From Perlucidibaca sp. (GTDB taxonomy: Bacteria; Pseudomonadota; Gammaproteobacteria; Pseudomonadales; Moraxellaceae), in assembly GCA_023265995.1 (NCBI GenBank), contig JAHFSA010000001.1, positions 62,001 to 126,000 on the forward strand: a stretch of DNA of 64,000 bases, written 5' to 3'. The notes beneath the pieces were generated by a model. It had not been told where the DNA came from and did not search any database. It worked only from the letters and a program-made list of their open reading frames with translations. The position numbers and the translations under genes were made by a program. Positions within the stretch are counted from its first letter, which is position 1; every line of letters begins with the position of its first letter. Shown here in pieces: positions 42,943 to 51,957 of the stretch.

Positions 42943-43632
42943 ATGCTTACAGATAACACCTCCACTGATGTTCGTACTCGTCTCGTTGACGCGACGATCC
43001 GCGTTCTGGCAACGCACGGCCCCTCCGAGATCAAAGCGCGATCGGTCTCGAAAGAGGCCGGCCTCTCGACCATGGGTGTCTATACCTATTTCGGGGGCGT
43101 TCCAGAGCTTCTGCAGGCCGCTGCAGATGAGGGATTCAAGCGTCTGGCTACTGTCTTCGAGCGGTCCCTGACCACAAGCAATCCTGTAACCGACCTCTGC
43201 GCCATGGTGTTGGCTTGCCGCACGTTTGCTCGCCGCAATCCTCATCTGTATGACTTGATGTTTGGTCTGTCCATTGATGGCAGGTATAGCTCCTCGCATG
43301 GCAGCTCTGCGATGACGCCAGGGCAGTCCGTAGCATTCAGAGCGACCTATACAGTGCTGGTCGATGCCTGCACCCGTTTGGTAGATAGCGGGTTTGTTCC
43401 CAAGGTCGACCCGGTCTTGATCGCACTTCAGCTGTGGAGCGCCGCGCATGGCTTCATCATGCTTGAGCTCTCCGGTTACTTTGCTGATGTCATTGATCCG
43501 CCGGCGGAGATTCTGGTGCCGATGTGCAACCACGTAGTGATCGGCATCGGCGCAAATCCGGAAACGGTAACATCTGCCACTGCCGCCGCACTCTCCAGCC
43601 TGCAGGCCGAGCTCAATACCATACCAACCTAA
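42943..43632 (+). CDS. TetR/AcrR family regulator of the GMC/acyl-CoA ligase/WS block
   Basis: A 229-residue TetR-type protein. The DNA-binding part is DVRTRLVDATIRVLATHGPS and STMGVYTYFGGVPELLQAAA. The C-terminal domain holds ALQLWSAAHGFIMLELSGYF, the WHG-type block of a known ligand-binding subgroup. The operator ATAACCAAGTTAT lies just upstream and recurs in front of the convergent operon and the WS/DGAT-SDR pair, so it is likely their common regulator (inference). Confidence 0.87.
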   Translation: MLTDNTSTDVRTRLVDATIRVLATHGPSEIKARSVSKEAGLSTMGVYTYFGGVPELLQAAADEGFKRLATVFERSLTTSNPVTDLCAMVLACRTFARRNPHLYDLMFGLSIDGRYSSSHGSSAMTPGQSVAFRATYTVLVDACTRLVDSGFVPKVDPVLIALQLWSAAHGFIMLELSGYFADVIDPPAEILVPMCNHVVIGIGANPETVTSATAAALSSLQAELNTIPT

Positions 43633-43662
43633 TATGCACAGCCTCGGCATGACTTCCCGGAG

Positions 43663-45255
43663 TCATGCCTCCGGGATCTGTGCCATCGCATACTCGGCCA
43701 GTGCCGTAATCGTCAGCGCCGGATTGACCCCAGGATTCGCCGGCATCGCCGCCGCATCACACACCAGCAAGTTCTGGTAGCCAAAGACACGCAGGTTTCG
43801 ATCAATCACACCGCTGGAAACATCACTCCCGATGACAGCCCCACCCAGCATGTGAGCAGTGGTCGGAATGTTTCCCAGCGCCTCGAGCACGTTGCTTTGG
43901 GCAATGCCACCCGTGTGCTGCGCCAACCATTGAGCGGCCTGGTTCCCGGCCTCGATGTATGTCGGATTTGGCTTGTCGAGGCTCTGCTCAGTCGCCATGC
44001 GGTAGCCTCGCCCAAACCAACGCTTGCGCGCACGCAATGCGATCGCGTTATCCAGCGTCTGCATAACCAGCAACAGCACCGTGCGGCGACTCCAGCCACC
44101 AGGCCACAGCGTCTCCAGCCATTGAACCGGATGCCGCAGGATGCGACCCAGCCACTTGAGCGGCCGGGTGAGGCGATTACCCTCTCCCACCAGCACCGTG
44201 TAAAGCAGACTCAGGAAATCCGCATTACGACCGTAGGTGAGAAACTCGATGTGGGTGTCCTGATTGACATGCACGCTGCTACTGGCGGTGACGTCATTCC
44301 AGGTTTGCCGATCCTCAGGCAGGCGCACGGTCAGGATGGATTCACTGTTCGTGCGAACCAACTCACCGAGGCGGTCACTGATTCGGGGTAATGAGCCGCC
44401 ATGCTTGCAGTTGGCCAGCAGTTCGTTGGTACCCAGTGTTCCACCCGCGAAAACCACACCGCGGGCAGTATGGGTCTGTCGCCCAGTGGCAAACCATTTG
44501 CCCGGTCGCTGCGTGGTCACGCGATAGCCATCACTGCCATCGGTGGCACCGATCGGCGTCACGTCAACGACCTCGCGCTCGGCCAGTATCTGCACGCCGC
44601 GCTTTTCTGCGAACCACAGATAGTTCTTCGTCAGTGTGTTCGCGGCACCCGTACGGCACCCCACCAGGCAGGCACCACAACGTGTGCAGCCGGTACGATC
44701 AGGCCCCTCTCCGCCGAAATACGGATCCTTTACGGTCTTGCCCGGCTCGCCAAAAAACACACCCGTGGGTGCCCGGGTAAACGTGTCCGCACTCCCGAAA
44801 TGCTCTGCCATCTCACGGATCAGTTGCTGGTTTGGCGAGTCGAAAGACACCGTCCTGACGCCAAGCATATGCTCGGCCATGTCGTAGTGCGGCTGCAGTT
44901 GCCCACCCCAATCACCCAGCATGTTCCATTGCGCGTCCTCAAAGAACTCCGGCTTGGCGCGAAGCAAAACGCCACCGTATACAACGCTGCCACCACCCAC
45001 GGCGATCTGGCAAAACGTGAACACATGACGAAACATCCGCATGCGCATGATGCCTTTCATACCCAGCAGAGGCGCCCAGAAGTATTTGCGGAACTGCCAG
45101 GTCGACTGAGGCAGGTCTTCGTCACGGTAGCGCCGCCCGCGCTCCAGCACGCCAACGCGATAGCCCTTCTCCGCAAGGCGCAGGGCGGAAACACTGCCTC
45201 CAAAGCCGGAGCCAATCACCAGCCAATCAAAGTCAAAAGCACTGCTTGTCATCAT
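43663..45255 (-). CDS. GMC-type oxidoreductase, cholesterol-oxidase-like (A)
   Basis: A 530-residue FAD oxidoreductase. WLVIGSGFGGSVSALRLAEK is the FAD loop. The C-terminal TAHMLGGAVIG and NPGVNPALTITALAEYAM hold the usual active-site His and Asn region. Between them lies a cysteine cluster CTRCGACLVGCRTGAANTL (C-x2-C-x2-C-x3-C), as in the ChoD-like group. It probably oxidises a sterol-like or terpenoid alcohol. The start at 45255 is chosen over the upstream GTG. It is the last gene of a minus-strand operon. Confidence 0.85.
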   Translation of the reverse strand: MMTSSAFDFDWLVIGSGFGGSVSALRLAEKGYRVGVLERGRRYRDEDLPQSTWQFRKYFWAPLLGMKGIMRMRMFRHVFTFCQIAVGGGSVVYGGVLLRAKPEFFEDAQWNMLGDWGGQLQPHYDMAEHMLGVRTVSFDSPNQQLIREMAEHFGSADTFTRAPTGVFFGEPGKTVKDPYFGGEGPDRTGCTRCGACLVGCRTGAANTLTKNYLWFAEKRGVQILAEREVVDVTPIGATDGSDGYRVTTQRPGKWFATGRQTHTARGVVFAGGTLGTNELLANCKHGGSLPRISDRLGELVRTNSESILTVRLPEDRQTWNDVTASSSVHVNQDTHIEFLTYGRNADFLSLLYTVLVGEGNRLTRPLKWLGRILRHPVQWLETLWPGGWSRRTVLLLVMQTLDNAIALRARKRWFGRGYRMATEQSLDKPNPTYIEAGNQAAQWLAQHTGGIAQSNVLEALGNIPTTAHMLGGAVIGSDVSSGVIDRNLRVFGYQNLLVCDAAAMPANPGVNPALTITALAEYAMAQIPEA

Positions 45256-45274
45256 GCACACCCCGTATTAAGTG

Positions 45275-46747
45275 CTAGTTTCCAGCCACCGCATGCTCTG
45301 ACTTCCACAGGCCTTTCAACTTCATCTTGTCGATCTTGCCCACGGCATTCTTGGGCAGTGCCTCGATGATGCAGATCTTCGAAGGCCTCTTGAAACGTGT
45401 CAGTCGGTCGGCACAGTGTTCACGCAGTACTTCCGCAGTCACCGTGAACCCAGGGCGAGGCGCGACAAAGGCCACCACGGTTTCACCGAATGTCGCATCG
45501 GGAACGCCGATCACCCCTGCCTCGAGCACACCTGAAAACTCGGACAGTGCATCCTCGATTTCCTTGGGATAAATGTTCTCGCCACCACGAATGATCATTT
45601 CCTTCAGGCGCCCGACGATCGAGAGATAGCCATCCTCGTCGATACGCCCAGTATCTCCCGTTCGCAGCCAGCCATTGACGATGGTCTTCGCCGTTTCTTC
45701 GGGCTTGCCCAGATAGCCGCGCATGACATTCGCCCCTTGCACCAGAATTTCGCCAACTTCTCCTTGTGGCAAATGCTTGCCGTCGGGATCCGCAATCGCA
45801 ATGCGCTGGCCAACGAAGGGCAATCCAACGGTGCCGACTTTGCGCAGGCCATCGAAGGGGTTGATGGTGGATGCGCAGGTGCCTTCCGACAGGCCATAAC
45901 CTTCCACCAGCGGGAAGCCGTAACGTGTCTCGAAGCTCTTGAGCAGCTCCGCCGACGCAGGCGCCGCCCCGCAGATACCGTAGCGAAGGCTGGACGTGTC
46001 TGGCTTGATCTCGACCGGCAGTGCATTGAGCAGCGTGTAAATTGTCGGCACGGCAGAGAAATAGGTCGGGCGCAACTGCTCGACATCCTGGAAGAAGGTG
46101 TTGAGGCTGAAACGTTCCCTGATCGTGACGTGACCGCCAGCGGATAACGGCGTCAGGATGCTCACCACGATGCCATTGACATGAAACAGCGGGAGCACCA
46201 GCAAGCAATGGTCGGCCCGCGTGATCTTGAGTGATTGCCGTCCCATCTCCGACATGGCTTCGATGTTGGCATGGTCAAGCATCACACCCTTCGGCAGGCC
46301 GGTGGTGCCACTGGTGTAAATCAGCAGCGCCAGCGCATCGCTGTCCTCGACTGGCGCTCCCCTATGAGCAGGCCCGACGGCCAGCCAGGCAACCGGCAAG
46401 GACTTCACTTCTGACGAGGCGAGCTGGTCGCCATCATGGACGACAAGCTTCGAACCTGAGTCGATGATCTGATGGGTAGCCTCCTTGACGGTCAACCCGG
46501 GATTGATCGGCGTGACCGCTGCACCCAGCCGCCAGGCGGCAAACATCGCCACCACAAACTCCACCTGGTTGGGCAACATCAGAGCGACAACATCGCCAGC
46601 TCCGATACCCAGCCCGGAAAACACTCCCGCCGCCGCCAGCACCCTGGAATGAAATGCGCTGTTGGACAAGGTCGTGCTGGCATCTGCAATACACGGCGCA
46701 TCAGGCGCGGACGCTGCACGCCAATCCGATAGCTTTGAAAATCGCAT
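45275..46747 (-). CDS. Class I adenylate-forming acyl-CoA ligase
   Basis: A 490-residue AMP-dependent synthetase from the ATG at 46747, which has GGAGGGAG upstream. Motifs are LLIYTSGTTGLPKGVMLDH (P-loop), GWLRTGDTGRIDEDGYLSIV, and LPKNAVGKIDKMKLK with the catalytic Lys near the C-terminus. It activates a carboxylic acid as CoA thioester. In this operon it would prepare a substrate for the enoyl-CoA hydratase or the WS/DGAT. The chain length or ring type cannot be read. Confidence 0.9.
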   Translation of the reverse strand: MRFSKLSDWRAASAPDAPCIADASTTLSNSAFHSRVLAAAGVFSGLGIGAGDVVALMLPNQVEFVVAMFAAWRLGAAVTPINPGLTVKEATHQIIDSGSKLVVHDGDQLASSEVKSLPVAWLAVGPAHRGAPVEDSDALALLIYTSGTTGLPKGVMLDHANIEAMSEMGRQSLKITRADHCLLVLPLFHVNGIVVSILTPLSAGGHVTIRERFSLNTFFQDVEQLRPTYFSAVPTIYTLLNALPVEIKPDTSSLRYGICGAAPASAELLKSFETRYGFPLVEGYGLSEGTCASTINPFDGLRKVGTVGLPFVGQRIAIADPDGKHLPQGEVGEILVQGANVMRGYLGKPEETAKTIVNGWLRTGDTGRIDEDGYLSIVGRLKEMIIRGGENIYPKEIEDALSEFSGVLEAGVIGVPDATFGETVVAFVAPRPGFTVTAEVLREHCADRLTRFKRPSKICIIEALPKNAVGKIDKMKLKGLWKSEHAVAGN

Positions 46748-46770
46748 GCTGACTCCCTCCTCGCTCCGGC

Positions 46771-47706
46771 TCAATTGGCAACCCCAAGCAGATGCTTCGT
46801 CAGGAACGCGGTCTGATCCGTTGCCAGCTCCTCAAAGGCCTCGCCCAGGTAGAACGCGAAGTGGCCTGCGGAATACCGCTTGATTTCGCCATGTGGCGCA
46901 CGACTCGCGAGGGCGATTGTCTGCTCCGGTGGCGTCACCGTGTCGGTGGTGCTGACACAGAACAGGATGGGCATTTTGACTTTGGCTGCAGAGCGCCCCG
47001 GCCGATACGTGGCAATCTCCGGAATCACTCGGGCGGCGACATGATTGACGAACTTATGTCCCTTCGGAATGAGCGCCAGGTAACCCTCAAGGGCATCATG
47101 TGCATTCATCAAGGCAGGCTGTCCCGGTGCAGCGGCAATCGGCACCATCACCGGCGGCCGCCCAAACAGCTTGGCCGCATAATCGCGAAAGATGACGGGC
47201 ATCATTTTTACGGACTCGCCAAAACCCAATGCGGCTGCTGACGCCAGCCCGTCAGTGAACGGGCACTGGCTGATGGCTGCCTTGAGTTCGGGATGTTTGC
47301 TGGCCACTTGAATCGCATGACCGCCACCAAACGAGCTCCCCCAGACTGCGATGCGACTACCGTCGACATCAGGGTAGCCTTTGACATAGTCCAGAGCTGC
47401 ATCCCAGTCTGCCAACTGACGCTTCACGGACATCAGCTGACGTGGGGTACCGCCGCTGTCACCAAAATAGCGGTACGTGAATGCCAGGGAAGCGATCCCT
47501 GCTGCGGCAAATCGCTCAGCATAGGCATCCAGACGCATTTCGCGAACCGCACCCAGGCCATGGCCAAGAACAACAACCGGTGGCCGCTTGACGCCTGCCG
47601 GCAGGTATAGCCATGCCGAGCAATAGGTCTCACCCGAATTGAAGCGGATGTCCCGACGCGTGAACTCGCGGGGAGCCTGGCTCCCGTTTTTCTGAGATTT
47701 GGTCAT
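46771..47706 (-). CDS. Alpha/beta hydrolase (DUF1100/dienelactone-hydrolase-like)
   Basis: A 311-residue alpha/beta hydrolase. RPPVVVLGHGLGAVREMRLD holds the oxyanion residues and RIAVWGSSFGGGHAI the nucleophile Ser. The His near the C-terminus is in YSAGHFAFYLG. It overlaps the upstream enoyl-CoA hydratase gene by 4 bases, so both are translated together. The ester or acyl-CoA substrate is unknown. Confidence 0.85.
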   Translation of the reverse strand: MTKSQKNGSQAPREFTRRDIRFNSGETYCSAWLYLPAGVKRPPVVVLGHGLGAVREMRLDAYAERFAAAGIASLAFTYRYFGDSGGTPRQLMSVKRQLADWDAALDYVKGYPDVDGSRIAVWGSSFGGGHAIQVASKHPELKAAISQCPFTDGLASAAALGFGESVKMMPVIFRDYAAKLFGRPPVMVPIAAAPGQPALMNAHDALEGYLALIPKGHKFVNHVAARVIPEIATYRPGRSAAKVKMPILFCVSTTDTVTPPEQTIALASRAPHGEIKRYSAGHFAFYLGEAFEELATDQTAFLTKHLLGVAN

Positions 47707-48677
47707 TGCTCACTCCCGTTGCTTATCGAGGAAAACCGACCGCCATTCAACACAGCGTCATAGGTGGCCGGGGTATACAGCGGCAAGTCACCACGGCGAT
47801 CGGTGTCCGCCATGTAGTCGAGCATCAGGTCCTGCGCCTCTTTGGTCGGCAGCACCTTGAGGAACTCGGTACGCTCCACATGCAAGCCCTCCTCAAGCGA
47901 CATAAATCCGCCGATGTTCACCGAGCGCTTGATCGCCGTTATCCCCCCTCTCGGCCTCGAGCCCAGGTATTGCCCAAGAGCAACAGCCCGCTCGATCAGC
48001 TCTGCCGGCGCCACCACTTCGTCGACATAGCCAATCTCAAGCGCCTTCTGGGGAGATGCAGGGCGCCCCTCAAGCATCATCATGAGGGCCCGGTGGGCAC
48101 CGATCAGTCGCGGCAGACGTTGGGTACCGCCACCGCCAGGATTGAATCCAAGGAGAATCTCGGGCTGGCCGATGAAGAAATCCCCATCCGCCATCAGACG
48201 CACGTCGCAAGCCAGAGCAAGCTCGCTCCCGATCCCCAATGCCGAACCGTTAAGGGCCGCGATGAAAATGACGCCGCTGGTGTTCATGCGGAAAAGTGTG
48301 TTGTGAAACCGATCAAGCTCCACCGCGCCCGATAGCGGCGTCATGGCTGCCACCGCCGATAACCCTGGTGTCCGGCGGACCGTGGAGGCCGTCCGGGCAA
48401 TCGCCGATGCCGCGCTACGCCCAACGATCGGAGTGGCCTTGCCTCCCTCTTGCAGCCAGCGAACATCGGCGTGGCCAATGAAACGACCAGGATGTGTCCC
48501 GGTCAGAATCACCGCCGAAACGGATGTATCAGACTCGACCCGGTCCACCAGCGTGGTCAGCGCATTGGCAATGTCTGGCCCCAACTCTCCACGAGGGCCT
48601 CCATCCAGTCTTGCGATCAGAACAGAGCCTCGGGTCTCTAAAGCAATCGGCCCTAGCTGTGTATGTGTCTTCGTCAT
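47703..48677 (-). CDS. Enoyl-CoA hydratase/isomerase family protein
   Basis: A 324-residue crotonase-fold protein, larger than usual because of an extra N-terminal part. ILTGTHPGRFIGHADVRWLQ and LNGSALGIGSELALACDVRL are the two oxyanion blocks. The C-terminal LGFNPGGGGTQRLPRLIGAH has the hydratase loop with Gly-Gly. It is the first gene of the minus-strand operon and lies behind the paired operator at 48739-48780. Confidence 0.85.
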   Translation of the reverse strand: MTKTHTQLGPIALETRGSVLIARLDGGPRGELGPDIANALTTLVDRVESDTSVSAVILTGTHPGRFIGHADVRWLQEGGKATPIVGRSAASAIARTASTVRRTPGLSAVAAMTPLSGAVELDRFHNTLFRMNTSGVIFIAALNGSALGIGSELALACDVRLMADGDFFIGQPEILLGFNPGGGGTQRLPRLIGAHRALMMMLEGRPASPQKALEIGYVDEVVAPAELIERAVALGQYLGSRPRGGITAIKRSVNIGGFMSLEEGLHVERTEFLKVLPTKEAQDLMLDYMADTDRRGDLPLYTPATYDAVLNGGRFSSISNGSEQ

Positions 48678-48738
48678 GTCTTCGATCCTCTTGTTGGGAG
48701 AGCCCTACGCCCTCCTTGGATAACTCACTGCCTTCGAT

Positions 48739-48780
48739 CATGAATAACTTGGTTATTTGACAATAACCAAGTTATTCATG
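48739..48780. promoter_or_regulatory. Perfect 42-bp palindrome containing two operator copies
   Basis: Two perfect 19-bp arms, from CATGAATAACTTGGTTATT, are separated by TGAC. Each arm contains one ATAAC-N3-GTTAT unit (48744-48756 and 48763-48775). Their centres are 19 bp apart, close to two helix turns, which suits two TetR dimers side by side. It lies 61 bases before the start of the hydratase gene of the four-gene operon. Confidence 0.82.
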
Positions 48781-48809
48781 AAATGCAACATGCCCGCCAT
48801 AACGCACGC

Positions 48810-50225
48810 TTATGCAACTTTTGGGGCGCCTGCACCGACGTAGAGCGCCTCCAGGCGATCAATAGCCTGGCCGATGCCGACCGCCATCTGCTGCATATGC
48901 GGCAGGCTGTCGCGGCAAGCCGTCAGGCCGAAATTGAGCGTTCCCGCATGGCTTAGGCAGGTGACATTCAGCGCCACACCGTGAAAAGGGATGCTCACCG
49001 GATAGATATGAGCCAGGCGCGCTCCATAGAGATAGCGATCCTCACTCGTACCAGGGACATTCGACACCATGACGTTGAAGCTGGGCCGGATGCGCCCGCC
49101 CAGCCCCGTCACCAAAGAGGCAATGAACGGCGAGAAGACGAGAGAGACCTGGGTCTTGCGCAATGCCGGCGGCAATTTCTGCAAGCGTGCCTTGGCATTC
49201 GCTGCCGACGCCTTGATGACTTCAAGCCGTTTGCGATCATCCGCAATGTGGGTGCCCAGGCTGGCGAAAATCATGGCCACGGCATTGCCGGCACTCTGAT
49301 CATCGGCATCACGAAGCGAAACAGGGATGGATGCCACCAGTCCTGTACCTGGCAGCGCATCACGATCCGTCAAATAATTGCGCAGCGCCATGCCGGTTGC
49401 TGCCAGCACGATGTCGTTGAGCGAGGCATCCGCTGCCTTGGCAATTGCCTTCAGGCGAGAGACCGGCTCGGCATGAGTCGCAAAGCGACGCTCCGCATGC
49501 ACACGCTCATTGAGAATGGATCGAGGCGCTGTGCGCAAGCTCACATCATGGTCATCTCCGCGCGCAAACCAGATGCGCCCCGCCTCACGAACGAGCGTTG
49601 CATAATCACCCAGCTTGATCGGCGCAGGCTTTACAGAGGACGCTTTGAGGCCGCCCGCACGCTCAGGCGTCTGAACAGCCCAAAACGGCAACTGATCCGG
49701 ATCATCGGCACGGGTTGTCAGGGCACGCAACAACATGCGAGTCGCCGACACGCCATCCGCCATGCAGTGGTGAAGCTTCAGATAGATCGCAAAGCGTCCC
49801 GCAGACAGTGGCGAGCCACGGACTGGATCAATGGCCGCACCCAGCCCCTCAATGATATGGCACTCCCAGAGCGGCTTCCTAAGATCCATGGCCTGGCTAT
49901 GCAGACGCGCGATCAATTGCCCCAGCTCACGCTCTCCCCCTGGACGCGGCAATGCCAGGTGTCGAACGTGATACTCCATGTCCAGGTCATGTACCTCATG
50001 AACCCTTGTCAGCAACTGCCGGCGACGTGGCGTTACCAATGCCTTGTTCCAGGGTGCCGTGAAGACCGTACTGGCACGGAAACGCTGCACGATGCCAGCC
50101 ACAAAGTCAGCATCAGCACCCTCCGGAAGATCGAACACCATAAGGCCAGCGACGTGCGTTGGCGTTGCATCCGACTCGACCTGCAGAAATGCGGCATCCA
50201 GCGGTGAAAGCGCGCTCAGCTTCAT
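48810..50225 (-). CDS. WS/DGAT wax ester synthase/diacylglycerol acyltransferase
   Basis: A 471-residue WS/DGAT. The catalytic motif HHCMADG is at residues 152-158, the N-terminal LSPLDAAFLQVESDATPTHV is typical, and the C-terminal domain has NVMVSNVPGTSEDRYLYGAR. These enzymes join acyl-CoA to a fatty alcohol or diacylglycerol to make storage lipids. A fatty acyl-CoA reductase at 3602-5581 could provide the alcohol. The promoter carries two ATAACCAAGTTAT copies, so it is likely under the TetR protein at 42943. Confidence 0.9.
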   Translation of the reverse strand: MKLSALSPLDAAFLQVESDATPTHVAGLMVFDLPEGADADFVAGIVQRFRASTVFTAPWNKALVTPRRRQLLTRVHEVHDLDMEYHVRHLALPRPGGERELGQLIARLHSQAMDLRKPLWECHIIEGLGAAIDPVRGSPLSAGRFAIYLKLHHCMADGVSATRMLLRALTTRADDPDQLPFWAVQTPERAGGLKASSVKPAPIKLGDYATLVREAGRIWFARGDDHDVSLRTAPRSILNERVHAERRFATHAEPVSRLKAIAKAADASLNDIVLAATGMALRNYLTDRDALPGTGLVASIPVSLRDADDQSAGNAVAMIFASLGTHIADDRKRLEVIKASAANAKARLQKLPPALRKTQVSLVFSPFIASLVTGLGGRIRPSFNVMVSNVPGTSEDRYLYGARLAHIYPVSIPFHGVALNVTCLSHAGTLNFGLTACRDSLPHMQQMAVGIGQAIDRLEALYVGAGAPKVA

Positions 50226-50296
50226 ATCGTTTCTCCTGACATTTGACGTAACTCGGGCAGCTGTCTCCCAGACACTTCACAGGCAGCAAAAATATA

Positions 50297-50329
50297 ATAA
50301 CCAAGTTATTGCTACAATAACCAAGTTAT
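50297..50329. promoter_or_regulatory. Two tandem ATAACCAAGTTAT operators (copies 4 and 5)
   Basis: Copies at 50297-50309 and 50317-50329 are spaced 20 bases centre to centre, between the divergent WS/DGAT and SDR genes. Both are exact copies of the unit found near the TetR gene. Control of both genes from here is expected. Confidence 0.78.
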
Positions 50330-50410
50330 CGTACGGTGGCAAGCCTACCCATCCAGCCCTTCTGACCGGCACCTCATTGAGGTGACGACCCGAAGAACAA
50401 GAAGGAAAAA

Positions 50411-51259
50411 ATGATGAACCCGCAGACTGTCAGGAAGCCGTACGCACAGATCCCCACCACAGATGGCCTCGTCTCCCCAGGAAGGCGACCGGCGATCTTT
50501 GTGACAGGTGCTGCATCAGGCATCGGCCGTGCCTGTGCCGAGCTGTTTGCCCAGCGCGGCTGGTTCGTTGGTCTTTACGACATCAACGCGGATGGTGTTG
50601 CCGCCATTGCCGCCTCCCTCGGTCAGGGCAATGCAACCTACGGCGTGCTTGATGTAAGCGACGCAGATGCATGGCAACAAGCACTTGCCGACTTCTGGAC
50701 ACAAAGCGGACAACGACTCGACGTACTGATCAACAACGCCGGGATACTCTCTGCGGGATCGTTTGCAGCAGTGCCGCTGGCAAAGCACTACGCCATGCTT
50801 GATGTAAATATCCAAGGGGTCGTCGCGGGCTGCCACTGCGCCTTCAACTATCTGCAGCGCACACCGGGCGCCCATGTCATCAACATGGCCTCGGCCACTG
50901 CAATTTATGGACAGCCTGATCTTGCAACCTACTCGGCAACCAAATTCGCTGTCCGCGGCCTGACCGAAGCACTGGATCTGGAGTGGAGCAAGTTCGATAT
51001 CCGCGTCAGCGCCATCTGGCCCAGCTTTGTCAGAACCGCAATGGCTGATGGCTTCGAACAGATGCCCAGTGCCAAATCCCTTGGCATCCGGCTCACACCA
51101 GCTGACGTGGCATCGACCGTATGGGCATGCGTTACGGAAAAGAGATTAGTTCACAAGACTCACTGGACCGTCGGCCTGCAGGCCGGGCTGTTGTCACTCG
51201 CCACACGTCTCGCGCCATCGGCACTGAGTCGGTGGGTTGTACGACACATCGCACGATAG
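50411..51259 (+). CDS. Short-chain dehydrogenase/reductase
   Basis: A 282-residue SDR. VTGAASGIGRACAELFAQRG, NNAGILSAG and YSATKFAVRGLTEAL are the cofactor and catalytic motifs. An N-terminal extension of about 30 residues precedes the fold. It could oxidise a hydroxyl or reduce a ketone in the pathway encoded by the neighbouring operon. It is divergent from the WS/DGAT gene with the shared tandem operators between. Confidence 0.87.
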   Translation: MMNPQTVRKPYAQIPTTDGLVSPGRRPAIFVTGAASGIGRACAELFAQRGWFVGLYDINADGVAAIAASLGQGNATYGVLDVSDADAWQQALADFWTQSGQRLDVLINNAGILSAGSFAAVPLAKHYAMLDVNIQGVVAGCHCAFNYLQRTPGAHVINMASATAIYGQPDLATYSATKFAVRGLTEALDLEWSKFDIRVSAIWPSFVRTAMADGFEQMPSAKSLGIRLTPADVASTVWACVTEKRLVHKTHWTVGLQAGLLSLATRLAPSALSRWVVRHIAR

Positions 51260-51262
51260 CAA

Positions 51263-51937
51263 TCAGCGCCTTGTGGTCAAGCCTGTGTATCCCAGGATGC
51301 TGAAGGCACGAACAAATTGCGAGACCGTGCCCACCTGAATCACTGCCCGCTGCTCGAGCACTGCCTGCTCGGGCGCGAGCTCACGCAATGCCAGCGCCAT
51401 GAAGGTTTCAATGTCGCATACCACGGATACATCGGCACCCGAGGGCGCCGAGCCGGCGCGCGGCAGTACACGGCCATCATCCACGATGAAATGAAGCCTC
51501 TCATCCCCGACATGAAACTCGTAGACCTCATGAACCCCGACGCTCGTCGAGGCCCCGACCGCACCCGCCAGGCTCAGAGCGATGAGCTCCGCCCGGGCAC
51601 TCGCCGCCTCGATTCTTTCATCCACCGGGAGCTTCAACCCCCACAGACTGAGTGCAATCAGCGGATCGCGCAGTTGCTCACCCAGCTCGGTCAGCTCGTA
51701 AACAGGCATCGACGCAGGCGGCGGGAGAACCGACTTTTTGACCACGCCATCGGTTGTCAGGGAGGCGAGCCTCTCTGACAACCGGTTGGTACCCATGGCA
51801 GGCAGCACGGCCAGCAGGTCCTTGAACCTTCTGGGGCCGAGCAACAGCTCTCTGATGACAAGCAGCGTCCAGCGCTCACCAAGCACATCCAGACTTCGCG
51901 CAAGAGGACACAACTGACCATAGGTTTTGTTCGACAT
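51263..51937 (-). CDS. HxlR-family regulator with SCP2-like C-terminal domain
   Basis: A 224-residue protein. The N-terminal winged helix (CPLARSLDVLGERWTLLVIR; FKDLLAVLPAMGTNRLSERL) is of the HxlR type. The second half (residues 120-220, HFIVDDGRVLPRAGSAPSGA and DIETFMALALRELAPEQAVL) resembles a sterol-carrier SCP2 fold, which could sense a hydrophobic ligand. It is the last gene of a minus-strand operon (hydrolase, SCP2-like, SDR, HxlR) and probably controls the divergent promoter at 54119-54166. Confidence 0.82.
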   Translation of the reverse strand: MSNKTYGQLCPLARSLDVLGERWTLLVIRELLLGPRRFKDLLAVLPAMGTNRLSERLASLTTDGVVKKSVLPPPASMPVYELTELGEQLRDPLIALSLWGLKLPVDERIEAASARAELIALSLAGAVGASTSVGVHEVYEFHVGDERLHFIVDDGRVLPRAGSAPSGADVSVVCDIETFMALALRELAPEQAVLEQRAVIQVGTVSQFVRAFSILGYTGLTTRR

Positions 51938-51957
51938 GGGCTAATTATGACGCCTTC

